Part shown: positions 24,678 through 34,390 of the stretch, piece after piece
Numbering within the stretch: the first letter of the stretch is position 1
How the letters are laid out: each line of letters begins with the position of its first letter
Source: JABDKJ01 sp039028335
Lineage (GTDB): Bacteria > Bacteroidota > Bacteroidia > Flavobacteriales_D > JABDKJ01
Reading direction: 5' to 3'
NCBI GenBank assembly: GCA_039028335.1
Contig: JBCCIF010000007.1
Coordinates: 1-54,522 of the forward strand
Length of the DNA stretch: 54,522 nt
Translations under genes and position numbers: made by a program
Notes under the pieces: model-generated
The model's database searches: none
What the model was told of the DNA's origin: nothing
Seen by the model: the letters and a program-made list of their open reading frames with translations, nothing else

Positions 24678-24685
24678 CAAATTTA
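24678..24685 (-). promoter_or_regulatory. -7 promoter element of the ChaN-like gene
   Basis: TAAATTTG on the minus strand, an exact TAnnTTTG match four bases before the ATG at 24673. If used, the transcript would begin at or near the start codon. No clear -33 element is seen. Confidence 0.4.
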
Positions 24686-24776
24686 ATTATCACAGGAATT
24701 TTCTTCTCACATGGAAATGGTAGATTGACTCATTTGGATTTTCCGAAAACTTAAATAAATCGAACACTTACTTTAT

Positions 24777-25307
24777 TCAGTCTAAACCAATATGATCTAT
24801 CCTCAATTTAAATTGCTCTTCTTTTTTATTTGCTATCAAAAATGCAATTTCTTCTATCATCGAATTAGAAAATTTAGGCATATCCAGTTTCATCCCTCTA
24901 AAAGATGGATACATCTCATTTAAAGGAATTTGGATTTCTTGCCAATCACCACTCGTGGCAAAGTCATAGACGTAGGAATAGTAATCTCTCGATTTGTGTT
25001 TTACTCTGAATTGATAGTTTTTTCCATCACCCTTTATCCGCAAAATAATATTCTCAAATTCCTCGACCGACTTTTTCTCGCAGCCAAATCGCACAGAAGA
25101 AAAGCCTCCATTATTTTCAAGTGAAACAAATCCGCCAAAAACGCCATGACCTTGAGAATCAATTTTAAATGAACCCGATGATCTTCCTCCCATAACACCA
25201 TCATCAACTACTTGCCAATTCTTCAAATCTGATTTTTCATTGAAATCGTATATGATATTTGGAGCGCTTAAGGAGAACATAAGTAATGTCAAAAAAATAT
25301 ATTTCAT
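24777..25307 (-). CDS. CIA30 family protein
   Basis: 176 residues with an N-terminal hydrophobic signal (about 1-17). The body has the family pattern IYDFNEKSDLKNWQVVDDGVMGGRSSG, cited here by its core WQVVDDGVMGG, followed by NNGGFSSVRFG and a final FKLRIDHIGLD. The CIA30 fold is a galactose-binding-like beta sandwich. In mitochondria CIA30 (NDUFAF1) helps assemble complex I, but bacterial secreted members are not tied to that role. Probably a periplasmic protein of unknown ligand. It lies 103 bases upstream of the ChaN-like gene on the same strand. Confidence 0.92.
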   Translation of the reverse strand: MKYIFLTLLMFSLSAPNIIYDFNEKSDLKNWQVVDDGVMGGRSSGSFKIDSQGHGVFGGFVSLENNGGFSSVRFGCEKKSVEEFENIILRIKGDGKNYQFRVKHKSRDYYSYVYDFATSGDWQEIQIPLNEMYPSFRGMKLDMPKFSNSMIEEIAFLIANKKEEQFKLRIDHIGLD

Positions 25308-25396
25308 CTTTTAGTTTTTAGAGACAAAACACAGTAAGCTTATTCAATACACTTCAGATTAATCTTATTGCAGAAAGTATAAGGCTCTAATTTCAG

Positions 25397-26863
25397 CTAG
25401 TGAACAATTATTTTACGATTAAGAATCGCATTGCCTGTTCGCAAGCTCATTGAATAATGTCCTTTATCAAGCTCATTCACATCAATAACTTGAATGTTGT
25501 TTCCTGGAGAAGTCAAAAAGCTTTTTGACTGCACTACTTTTCCATCTATGGAAAAGATTTCTAACTGCACCAATTCCTGATCATTTGCATTGAATTCGAG
25601 GTATATTAATTCATTGCTCGGATTAGGGTATATATTCAAATTGTACAACTGTTCCGGAAGTGAAGAAATGACCTGATCAATTACTGTAGTTTCTCCATAA
25701 ATTTCAAAACCATCTGCATTTATCGTGACACTATATATTCCAGGCTGATCTGTATTAATAGCAGATGAAGTACTTCCATCCGACCATAAATAGGAGGCAC
25801 TTTCATTCACATATGCATTTATTTGGATGGTCTCCCCTGGTGGCTTCACTATCGTATCACTTAAATTTAATACAGCAGGCAAGTCCTGAGGCAGCATCAT
25901 GTCATCATATGCCATATTAATAATTGGCGCTATCGCAGCATTCGGATTTTGTATGGACTGAATGTCAATTAATTCTCCAGAAGAAATGTCTACGAGATAA
26001 AGATTTCCTTGGCGAATATAGAAATAGCGATTCCCCACTACATCAATGTCACAATCACCCGCACTAAATCCATCCTGACTTAAAGGAGAAGACGAAATAA
26101 TGGTTAATTGACCACTTATTGGATCCAAGGTAGCTAATTTCAAATAACTTCCACTTGGATTCTGAGGATCTATTGGATACATATACAATCCATAAACCAA
26201 ACCATTTGACCAATTATAGGCGATATTAACTATAAATTCACCGCCTGTACCAAGAGGGAATTGGATACCTGCGCTGCCAATTACCTGCCCAGTATGAATA
26301 TCAATTGTTTTGATGCTAGAACCATTGATGAGAAAATAGCGTCCATTAACAGGATCTATATCCGTATTTCCAGCGATGTAAGGACTGTAACTAATCGGTG
26401 TATTATTGACAATCTCTACAGTTCCGTTTTCTATATCTGCCCAGGCAAAACGCAATATCGTCTGATTGTTTTCATATGCATGATGCGTGCCATAGAGCGT
26501 ATCGTTCATCCAGTTGTAAGCAATATTAGTTATTGGAATGACGCTAGGAGTTGAATTACTCAGAACAGGACTGTTCTCAATATTGCCACTCAAAACATCA
26601 ATAGTAATCAATTGAACAGAACTAGAAATTCCTCGTGGATAAAAATACCTCTTATTCACAGGGTCAAAATCATAGACTCCTCCCTGAAATATGTCAGGGG
26701 TAACTGGACCGTTGCCATATAATGTGGTATTACCTGAACTAATCTGCAAACTCGCAAACTGCAGATTTCCAGTTGTAAAGTTCATGCCATAAATAGTGTC
26801 ATTCTGCCCTTTAGAATGAACTGCAAAAGCAATGAGTATGATAAAGGTGGTGGTTAGTCTCAT
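25397..26863 (-). CDS. Secreted propeller-like protein with T9SS sorting domain
   Basis: 488 residues when started at the ATG at 26861-26863; an upstream ATG would add six residues ahead of a clean signal peptide (RLTTTFIILIAFAVHSKGQ). Residues about 20-320 contain four or more repeats of a unit with DIDPVNGRYFLI, DPVNKRYFY and IAYNWMNDTLYG, which suggest a YVTN/beta-propeller structure. An Ig/PKD-like segment follows (SLWSDGSTSSAINTDQPGIYSVTI type). The last 80 residues are a T9SS type A domain (LNIYPNPSNELIYLEF, ending KIIVH). It should be exported to the surface. No enzymatic motif. It is separated from the following large surface-protein gene by 191 bases. Confidence 0.88.
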   Translation of the reverse strand: MRLTTTFIILIAFAVHSKGQNDTIYGMNFTTGNLQFASLQISSGNTTLYGNGPVTPDIFQGGVYDFDPVNKRYFYPRGISSSVQLITIDVLSGNIENSPVLSNSTPSVIPITNIAYNWMNDTLYGTHHAYENNQTILRFAWADIENGTVEIVNNTPISYSPYIAGNTDIDPVNGRYFLINGSSIKTIDIHTGQVIGSAGIQFPLGTGGEFIVNIAYNWSNGLVYGLYMYPIDPQNPSGSYLKLATLDPISGQLTIISSSPLSQDGFSAGDCDIDVVGNRYFYIRQGNLYLVDISSGELIDIQSIQNPNAAIAPIINMAYDDMMLPQDLPAVLNLSDTIVKPPGETIQINAYVNESASYLWSDGSTSSAINTDQPGIYSVTINADGFEIYGETTVIDQVISSLPEQLYNLNIYPNPSNELIYLEFNANDQELVQLEIFSIDGKVVQSKSFLTSPGNNIQVIDVNELDKGHYSMSLRTGNAILNRKIIVH

Positions 26864-27004
26864 ATCATAATAACAGTCCAAAAAAGCATTTGTTCTCTCG
26901 GCAAATTTGCTTGTTAATTTTTTGCGGATCTAATCTAGCTATGCCTATATTCTTCCTATCTAAAACTCAAGTAATCAGAGAAAATAGTGCTCTACTAATT
27001 AAAT

Positions 27005-27040
27005 ATGGAGTTTGCCAACTCATGAGCTGACAAACTCCAT
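27005..27040 (-). terminator. Hairpin downstream of the 2391-residue protein gene
   Basis: A perfect 10-base stem (ATGGAGTTTG / CAAACTCCAT) encloses a further partly paired inner stem around CTCATGAG. It lies just past the stop codon at 27055 in the direction of transcription and is followed on that strand by an AT-rich stretch. This fits an intrinsic terminator, although the U-tract is mixed. Confidence 0.65.
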
Positions 27041-27054
27041 TCATTTATTCCTTT

Positions 27055-30000
27055 CTATTTGCTAAACACAAGGTTTTCATGATACAAGTGGTTATCGGTA
27101 TCAATTACCCGAATGAAATACATTCCACTTTCTAAATTCGAGAGGTCAACTTTAGAGCTATTCAATTCATTCTCTCGAAACTGTGATTCGTAAACAACGC
27201 TGCCAAGTCCATCAACGATATGAATTTTCCTGAAGGATGCACCTTGAAGCCTAAGTTCAAAAAAGCCTGAACTAGGATTGGGAATAATGAATAAATCTTT
27301 ATCCTCGATTTCAGTAGTTAATGAATTGAATTTCTCTCCTTCAGCGCATAAATTACTCATATCACTCTGAAAATCTTGTCCACCGTAGTCGATAGAAGTT
27401 ACACTCGTTGAGCGATTAGATGACAACTTAACCTCATTTACAAGGAAATCAGTTTTCACCACCGATGACATATAAAGACAACAGGCCACTCCTTCTTTTG
27501 ACATCTTCACCAATTCTATCTCGGAATTACCTACATTGTCTTCATAATAGCCAGTTAAATAAAGATCATTTCCGTGCTCCGTTAGCCCTAAGAATTTATC
27601 TTCTGGAAATGCATTTACCGATCTTTGATACCAATCGAAATCATTCGAAGAATTGATATTCTTTTTCAAAACAAACCCATCAACTATTTTTTCTTTTTCC
27701 TGTCCACAAATGAATGCATTTCCATTAGCATCAATTTCAACTCCAAATGCCCATTCGCTGGTATGGTTGTTTCCAAATAGCTCTGATTTGTGAACATCGA
27801 GCGTATTATCAAATTCCAATATCCAAATGTCCTTATCTGTGGTATTGTTATTAGCATAACCTACTGCGAAATAATGATCTCCAAATGCCTCCACAGCTTG
27901 TAATCGTTCATGTCCATTTGCTCTATATATCCTATGACCCAACATATTGAATGAATCACTTATTCGCATGGCTATTCCATCTCGACCTTGTCCAGCTCTC
28001 CATTCTCCAACCACTAAATAACCATCTCCATTCGTCAAACGAATGGCATCCGTGGCAAATTCACTTTTGCTCGTATTTCCAAAAGCCTTAGAATCCAATA
28101 CGACACCATCGAAACTAATTCTTAGAAAGAAGATCTCGTAGTAAGCAGCGCTGCTATAATTATTGGTATGTCCGACAACAATCATATTTTGCTCATCGTT
28201 ACTAATAAGAATATCTACAGGAACGTCATTTCTGCCTAGATCAAATCGCTTTGACCAAACAAGTGTTCCATCAATGCTTTTAATTTTAGAAAGAACGATA
28301 TCATGTTCGGCCAGTTTAGGGTCTTTAAGAGAAGACAAGACATAGTAATGATCATTGGACTCCACAGCATTTAATGCTGTTTCATATTCAGAGCTGCCGG
28401 TAACTTCTCCTAAGCGAGTTGAAAAAATAGGATTAAGATCCTCTGAATAGACTCCTAAATAGGCATCTGCATCGCTGTGACTTTGGTGTTTGGTGCCCAA
28501 CAGCACCAATTCCCCTTCTTGATTAAGAAAAACATTTCTTCCATAATTTTTTCCGCTTGTACTAGTCAAATCATCCTTATCCAAAGTACATTCTAGAGCT
28601 GTAGGAGTACCCGGCAAACAGCCAATCCAAACGTCTTCACAATGTTTACATATATATCCATCTATAGGGTCCAGCAAAGTGAAACAAACTTGATCGTAAA
28701 AATCTGTGCTGTTGTAGGAATATGATACAGTCGGGTTCGCTGTTTGAATAATTTCTCCACCATCTAGCCACCAAATAAACTCATAATCATCTGGATTGAT
28801 TAGACCTTGTAAATCAATCGAGAAAGAATAATTACAATTTTCATCAGCATAGGGTATAATATCAAATGCGTTACATGGCTTAATACAATCCAAAGTGCTA
28901 ACCGTTGAACTTATTGAACAGATTATCTGATTGTCGCAGTATATAACAACATCGATGGGATAAGTGTCATTCTCTTGATAGGCATAGGTAGGGTCAGCCA
29001 AGTTAGATGTTGATCCATCATGAAAAGTCCAGAGATAAGTCAAATTGCTACAGGCACTGTTTAAATTCTGAATATAAAAACTTCCTAAACAGTCTATATT
29101 CACGTTTGCGTTTATTGTCGCTGTGCATGTTGAACAAGTACCTGTGCTAATACTTTCTGAAACAATGCAATTCGTATCACCACAATCAAGACTTACTTGA
29201 ACACTGCCCGAAAAATTATCTGCATACGAATGGCTAGCTGTCAATCCGCCAATCTGTGAATTCCCATCTCCAAAATCCCAGACTATATTTGAAGGAATGC
29301 AATCACTATAATTGATTGCAAAGGAATATGCACAGTCATTTGGCGTGCTTGAAATAGAGAGTTCTTCGCAAGGGTTGCAAGGATTTAATGTAAGATCTTC
29401 AATTTCGATTTGAATTTGATCCAGAGGGAAGTCCAATGTATTACAAGCATCGACTCCACAAATAATTGGAGAAATTGTATAATTCCCGTTACATAAAAAG
29501 TCAAAACATATGGAAAAAGAAACCAAATCATTGCTCAGAAGCCTTAAAGAATTAGTTGTACTTGAGCAATTCTCCGAAATAATAAAATTCCAAAATCCAT
29601 TTGAAATTGTAGCATCACACAAATCAATAGGCTGCTGCCCGTTTATAGAAATCGTACCTGCTGAAGGCAGAACATTATCCATATAAGGTATCTTGACCGA
29701 TAGATTAGAAAGAGAACCTGAATTAACGCTCAAAGAGAAATCTATTTGAGTCTGAGTTTGACAGTCATTGCAATCCGTAACACATTCTACAGCATTAAAG
29801 GCACCATTGAACTCTTCAGTACCATAGGTGAGTGGAATTGAATCTGTGCACGTCCGCATGGATAGCTCGCATCCGCAAGGTAGGCCGTAAAACAAATTGA
29901 ATGTGACCGGACCATTATGACAGTCGCAACCAATGATATCAGCGCACAACGCATAATCATCCCCAATGTTTAAATCAGAAAATGTGTAGAATAACCCATC

Positions 30001-33000
30001 TTGAGAGGAAACCACTTCTGGTAGTAACAGTGTATTATTTGAATCGTAAAGCCCCCAATTATCAAGACAAGTTATATTTTGATCGGGAATTAAAAAACTA
30101 ACGCTGGTTTCAAAAACTTTTAAATTCCAACATACTTGATTAAAAGCATAATCAGAAATATTCGTGCTAGAAAAAACGATATCATCAACAGGTTGAGATA
30201 AACTAGGAAATGTATCATCGAGATTTCCAAGACCAAAAGTACCAGTAAAGATATTTTGGCAATTTGATGTATTCGAGCCATTGATTAATTCTATGGATTC
30301 ACAACAATCCCATAAATTATTGGTCTGAGTAGCTGAATTTGACCCTTGGGTATTCAAACCTGAGCAGTTAAATACACCATTAAATAGACCACTTTCCATT
30401 ACGTTATCGTTCATATCCAAATGATCATAAAAGAGCATTTCTTCAGCATTTGGATCAGAATTCAGATCAAAATTCATTTTAGGCCAATTATCAATAGCCG
30501 GTGAACAAACCAAAGTAGAGTTAGCATTTATTTGCGGAGTATAATCAATCTCTAATCTTGTTTGAATGAAATTGTCTTCTACCTGATTATTTAAGTTGCA
30601 TGTATTTCCGCTTTCTTGATAATTGAGCGAGCGATTTATATCCCAAATTTCTTGATTGTAAGAGTTCGTTAATTTAGATCCCAAGCTAAAATGGCTGCAA
30701 TCTTGAACATTAGAACGACTCCGTACTTCTGAAATATCCCAGCCAAAGGCGTTTAAATTTTCTGTATTCAGAAATTTAAGTTCCATTGGTGGGATTCTAA
30801 TCTCATAAGGAAACAAATCGTCTTGCCCATTACCGATATACGATCTAGAAATCAGGATAATCGTGCGCTTACATTCATTATCTACCTGGTCGCAATTCTC
30901 GCAATCATTTTGATTAAGTACAAAATTAGTAGGCACAACATTCTGTGTACCAATCCCAACAAAATAGTGGCTACCACTCGTTGCTTCGCACCAAAATATT
31001 CCATCTTGCCAATTGGCACCTACAAAGCTATTATCCTGATCATCATCATTTTCATCAAAAATAAAATCAAATGCAGAGCAAGGACACAAATTAGCATTGC
31101 AATTATTAGTTAAACAATCTTGATTCTCGGCAGAATTGGTCCACTCATTTATCAACTTTTTATTCCTACTGAACCACATTAAGTTGTTTATATCACTTTC
31201 TGTTCTCACTTGAGAGACGCCTAAATTTTGAGGTGGATTCTGAGGCAGGAGTTTGTTACTAGCAACTTTATATGTACAATTAATTCTAAACAAATCATTT
31301 ACGTTAAACTCATATTGAATTCCTGAATTCAATTCATGTCCTAACTCGTATGAAGCGGTGCCTACCCCAAAAGTCAGCAAAAATTGATCTCCATTCTCTT
31401 GAAGTATATTGAGAAGATCGGACTGACTAAATGTCTTTTCAATGACTTTTTGCAAAGCAGCTGGATCCGAAGAACAGTTTTGAGCATTTCTAAATATTTC
31501 GATAGAGCACGAGGTCATATTCAGGTCAAATGGGGTTTTAACATTTGAACCAAAATCACGCTGTAATTGCAAAAATTTAAACGGTTTATCAGCGTTTGGG
31601 AAAGCAGCATAATTGATAAGATCTTGGTAAGTAAATCCCGGAACAGAAGGTGTGCTATTCACTCCAGAATTATCACCGTCTTGGAAAAAAGCGCTCAGTT
31701 GATCTTCAATAATATCACCATAGATTGAAGTATTTCTTGCGATTAAATTTTCATCGGCTAATGCCGAATTTTGACAATCATCTATTCTACCATCGTTATT
31801 GATATCGAGTTCGCCAATTGATGTCCTATTAATCGAATAGTTGCAGGCTATTACTCCAGGTGTCTTGCAACCCGGGCATTGCACATTTACATCCAAATCA
31901 ACTCCATTACAATCACCTGAATTGCTCAGAAGATCCCCTATTTTACCTATTGGCAACCATGTCAATTGATCAAGCTCGGCAAAGGATTTGTTCTGAAAAG
32001 AACTGCTAGAAGGATCGCAATTGAATGAATCATACTCCAAGGGTCGATAGTCAATTTGAATTTCAAATTTTTGATTTGCACTTTCACCATCTGTAAGACA
32101 AGCGCATCCTCCTAGAACATCAAACTCTAATATTCCTGAAAACAAAGTACGTAGATCAGAAAATTGAGTAAAATCATCTATATCTCCATTCTGAATCTCA
32201 AAATAGACTTCCCACATCTGACCATATGCGCTGCAGTCTATAGGACAATTTCCATTTGGACATACATTTGATGAATTACAAGTCGGAACCCCAGATGGAT
32301 TGGTCAAATTCCAACAAGCGTCTACTAGACCTCCTGAATTTGGAGATGATGAACATGATGTCGCACTCCATGGCAGAATTGCATCATTTACTCTAAATGC
32401 TTTGACCAAAGACAGCATGGATCCGTTCAAATCAGCTGGCATGTATATTTTTGGCCAGGTATGAAGGGTAAGTCCTTCATCAAGGAAAAATCGAGCTCGA
32501 ACGAGATGTTTTGTATTCGAAGATTGAGTGTTAAAGATGTCCAAGTCTGAAATAGATTGATTGCTTGATGATGTGGGTAATTTTCCAGAAATATTAATCT
32601 TGAAGTTACCAGGTGAACTGGTTTGACAAATGTCGCCATATATATTTCCGGCAGATTGAATAGGAGTCATCAAATAATCAAAGTCGCTTCGGGATCCCGC
32701 ATTACCCCCTATGGAGGAAGTGCTTATCTCTATTGCACTTCCATTTTTCGCAGAATAGTTAATATTCAATAAATTGTCTGCACTCTCTGGACTACAATTA
32801 TTTGGATTGTAAAGTGACGAACACGCTCCATTGGAAGTTTGAATTGAGCTCACACAACTATCATCGCAATATGAATATGCAAGGATTCTCCATTCATTGT
32901 ATCTTCTTGAATCACAATAGTCAATCGTTCCTCTGCACCTTTTTGATTTAAATCTTAAGGTATAGAATTCATTTGGGTCTTTCTGCACAGATTCGAGGTC

Positions 33001-34230
33001 ATCCAATCTTGAAATAAACTGCTTGAAATCATTGCAAAATTCTCCTTGTGAGGATAAAGGTAAATCAGAAATATCCGGACAATTCCAATTCCAACTCGAA
33101 AGGGTGTTGTTAGGTTGTATTAGTTCAAAATCGAAAAGTCGTACATGTGAATTATCAGAAAATTCTCTGAACACTAAGTAAAACTCATTTATTTTATGGT
33201 CACCTATATTTCTTATTTGATATTCCCATTGCATATAATTGTCCATATCAGTATCCGCAGTTAGACACGTAAATTCATCAACAACCTTTCCTTCAGGTAA
33301 AATGCGAAGAATTTCAATCCTGCGATCTCTTTGTTTAAGACTTACAGTTGCGTCTTCTGGTGGGCAAACTGACGAACCATTCAGGCAATTCATTGAATTA
33401 AAAAGAGGGCTTTGCATAACAAAATTCAAATTGAGCGATGCAGAACATTCATCACAGGAATTGGTACAAGCCATATTGTTGTTTATGTTATCACCACAAG
33501 GGGCAAGGGAGCAATTGTATAAGATTAAATACTGTCCTTCAGATATACTTTCATTTATAGCATCATTTCCATCAAGATTAATTGGAATATCATTGGCATT
33601 ATTCTGACAGAGGTCACTATACATGAATGTTCCATCTTGTGAATTGACTAGGTTCATTCCATCAGATATCCTATACAACCAATTTGAATTTTCAAAATCA
33701 GTCCAGCAGGTATTACCTATGAGTTGAGGAACTAATTCGAAATTATACTGCACACCTTGCTCTCCTTGACACTGAAATATAAATAAGCTATTTGTGGGTT
33801 CATCTTCAGAAATTCCAATTGATTGACCTTGGATTAAATTGGGAAAGTTATCTTGAACATTGTCAAGGCTTCCTAACAAACTTTCCTTTTGGGATCCGGC
33901 TATGGAAAATTCTATTTCTGGTGATTCGCACTCAATTGTACATATCGAATAATCGAATACAAGGGACAAAGAATTAGGTTGTCCAGCAGGAATATCAATT
34001 ACTTGAGCAACATGGTCTACCAATATGTTTGGGTCAACTGGATCCAATTTAAAACAAGGCATTGATGATCCGCTACAAACAAAATTGAAATCGAGTACAT
34101 TTGGCTGATTGCCGTTTATGGTCAGATCTACATTAATTTGCCCGTTTAAAAAATTAATACTATTGACCGACTGCGAATTATAAGCCGAACAATAAAAAAA
34201 AAGAATAGAAAAAAAGAATAGCTGTTTCAT
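27055..34230 (-). CDS. Giant Cys-rich T9SS-exported surface protein
   Basis: 2391 residues. A signal peptide (1-19) is followed by a very long Cys-, Asn- and Ser-rich region of about 1500 residues with many CxxC and CxNxC groups, which I do not recognise. Near residue 808 is a single EF-hand-like loop DINNDGRIDDC. Residues about 1640-1880 hold PKD-like domains (SNIVWDFGDGNSQIGGLTASHSYADN, cut here to IVWDFGDGNSQ, and FTHDGSTSNLADPTYAYQEND-type units). From about 1890 to 2300 comes a beta-propeller-like region with lost-and-regained reports of the kind VGHTNNYSSAAYYEIFFLRISFDG. The last 80 residues are a T9SS type A domain (LFIIPNPSSGFFELRL). It is probably a large adhesin or surface-layer component. 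It has no close neighbour on its strand. Confidence 0.85.
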   Translation of the reverse strand: MKQLFFFSILFFYCSAYNSQSVNSINFLNGQINVDLTINGNQPNVLDFNFVCSGSSMPCFKLDPVDPNILVDHVAQVIDIPAGQPNSLSLVFDYSICTIECESPEIEFSIAGSQKESLLGSLDNVQDNFPNLIQGQSIGISEDEPTNSLFIFQCQGEQGVQYNFELVPQLIGNTCWTDFENSNWLYRISDGMNLVNSQDGTFMYSDLCQNNANDIPINLDGNDAINESISEGQYLILYNCSLAPCGDNINNNMACTNSCDECSASLNLNFVMQSPLFNSMNCLNGSSVCPPEDATVSLKQRDRRIEILRILPEGKVVDEFTCLTADTDMDNYMQWEYQIRNIGDHKINEFYLVFREFSDNSHVRLFDFELIQPNNTLSSWNWNCPDISDLPLSSQGEFCNDFKQFISRLDDLESVQKDPNEFYTLRFKSKRCRGTIDYCDSRRYNEWRILAYSYCDDSCVSSIQTSNGACSSLYNPNNCSPESADNLLNINYSAKNGSAIEISTSSIGGNAGSRSDFDYLMTPIQSAGNIYGDICQTSSPGNFKINISGKLPTSSSNQSISDLDIFNTQSSNTKHLVRARFFLDEGLTLHTWPKIYMPADLNGSMLSLVKAFRVNDAILPWSATSCSSSPNSGGLVDACWNLTNPSGVPTCNSSNVCPNGNCPIDCSAYGQMWEVYFEIQNGDIDDFTQFSDLRTLFSGILEFDVLGGCACLTDGESANQKFEIQIDYRPLEYDSFNCDPSSSSFQNKSFAELDQLTWLPIGKIGDLLSNSGDCNGVDLDVNVQCPGCKTPGVIACNYSINRTSIGELDINNDGRIDDCQNSALADENLIARNTSIYGDIIEDQLSAFFQDGDNSGVNSTPSVPGFTYQDLINYAAFPNADKPFKFLQLQRDFGSNVKTPFDLNMTSCSIEIFRNAQNCSSDPAALQKVIEKTFSQSDLLNILQENGDQFLLTFGVGTASYELGHELNSGIQYEFNVNDLFRINCTYKVASNKLLPQNPPQNLGVSQVRTESDINNLMWFSRNKKLINEWTNSAENQDCLTNNCNANLCPCSAFDFIFDENDDDQDNSFVGANWQDGIFWCEATSGSHYFVGIGTQNVVPTNFVLNQNDCENCDQVDNECKRTIILISRSYIGNGQDDLFPYEIRIPPMELKFLNTENLNAFGWDISEVRSRSNVQDCSHFSLGSKLTNSYNQEIWDINRSLNYQESGNTCNLNNQVEDNFIQTRLEIDYTPQINANSTLVCSPAIDNWPKMNFDLNSDPNAEEMLFYDHLDMNDNVMESGLFNGVFNCSGLNTQGSNSATQTNNLWDCCESIELINGSNTSNCQNIFTGTFGLGNLDDTFPSLSQPVDDIVFSSTNISDYAFNQVCWNLKVFETSVSFLIPDQNITCLDNWGLYDSNNTLLLPEVVSSQDGLFYTFSDLNIGDDYALCADIIGCDCHNGPVTFNLFYGLPCGCELSMRTCTDSIPLTYGTEEFNGAFNAVECVTDCNDCQTQTQIDFSLSVNSGSLSNLSVKIPYMDNVLPSAGTISINGQQPIDLCDATISNGFWNFIISENCSSTTNSLRLLSNDLVSFSICFDFLCNGNYTISPIICGVDACNTLDFPLDQIQIEIEDLTLNPCNPCEELSISSTPNDCAYSFAINYSDCIPSNIVWDFGDGNSQIGGLTASHSYADNFSGSVQVSLDCGDTNCIVSESISTGTCSTCTATINANVNIDCLGSFYIQNLNSACSNLTYLWTFHDGSTSNLADPTYAYQENDTYPIDVVIYCDNQIICSISSTVSTLDCIKPCNAFDIIPYADENCNYSFSIDLQGLINPDDYEFIWWLDGGEIIQTANPTVSYSYNSTDFYDQVCFTLLDPIDGYICKHCEDVWIGCLPGTPTALECTLDKDDLTSTSGKNYGRNVFLNQEGELVLLGTKHQSHSDADAYLGVYSEDLNPIFSTRLGEVTGSSEYETALNAVESNDHYYVLSSLKDPKLAEHDIVLSKIKSIDGTLVWSKRFDLGRNDVPVDILISNDEQNMIVVGHTNNYSSAAYYEIFFLRISFDGVVLDSKAFGNTSKSEFATDAIRLTNGDGYLVVGEWRAGQGRDGIAMRISDSFNMLGHRIYRANGHERLQAVEAFGDHYFAVGYANNNTTDKDIWILEFDNTLDVHKSELFGNNHTSEWAFGVEIDANGNAFICGQEKEKIVDGFVLKKNINSSNDFDWYQRSVNAFPEDKFLGLTEHGNDLYLTGYYEDNVGNSEIELVKMSKEGVACCLYMSSVVKTDFLVNEVKLSSNRSTSVTSIDYGGQDFQSDMSNLCAEGEKFNSLTTEIEDKDLFIIPNPSSGFFELRLQGASFRKIHIVDGLGSVVYESQFRENELNSSKVDLSNLESGMYFIRVIDTDNHLYHENLVFSK

Positions 34231-34366
34231 GGTTTAGAATTTTTAATTGAATTCTAAATTAACCATTATCATGCAAAAGATGACAGCTCTCATTACATAA
34301 TAGAGCCGGCAATATTTCGCAACTAACTCTGGCTCATCAATGCAATACGAGATCTAAATTCTTTTA

Positions 34367-34374
34367 TACCTTTG
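34367..34374 (+). promoter_or_regulatory. -7 promoter element of purB
   Basis: TACCTTTG matches TAnnTTTG, 16 bases before the purB start. The predicted start site near 34379 leaves a leader of about a dozen bases. No clear -33 TTG is present at the usual distance. Confidence 0.55.
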
Positions 34375-34390
34375 CGCCTTAGAGAAGCGC

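Noticed and set aside
33239..33607. Long reverse-strand open frame inside the giant protein gene
   Set aside because: It has no start context, no domain and no signal, and lies fully within a well-supported coding region.
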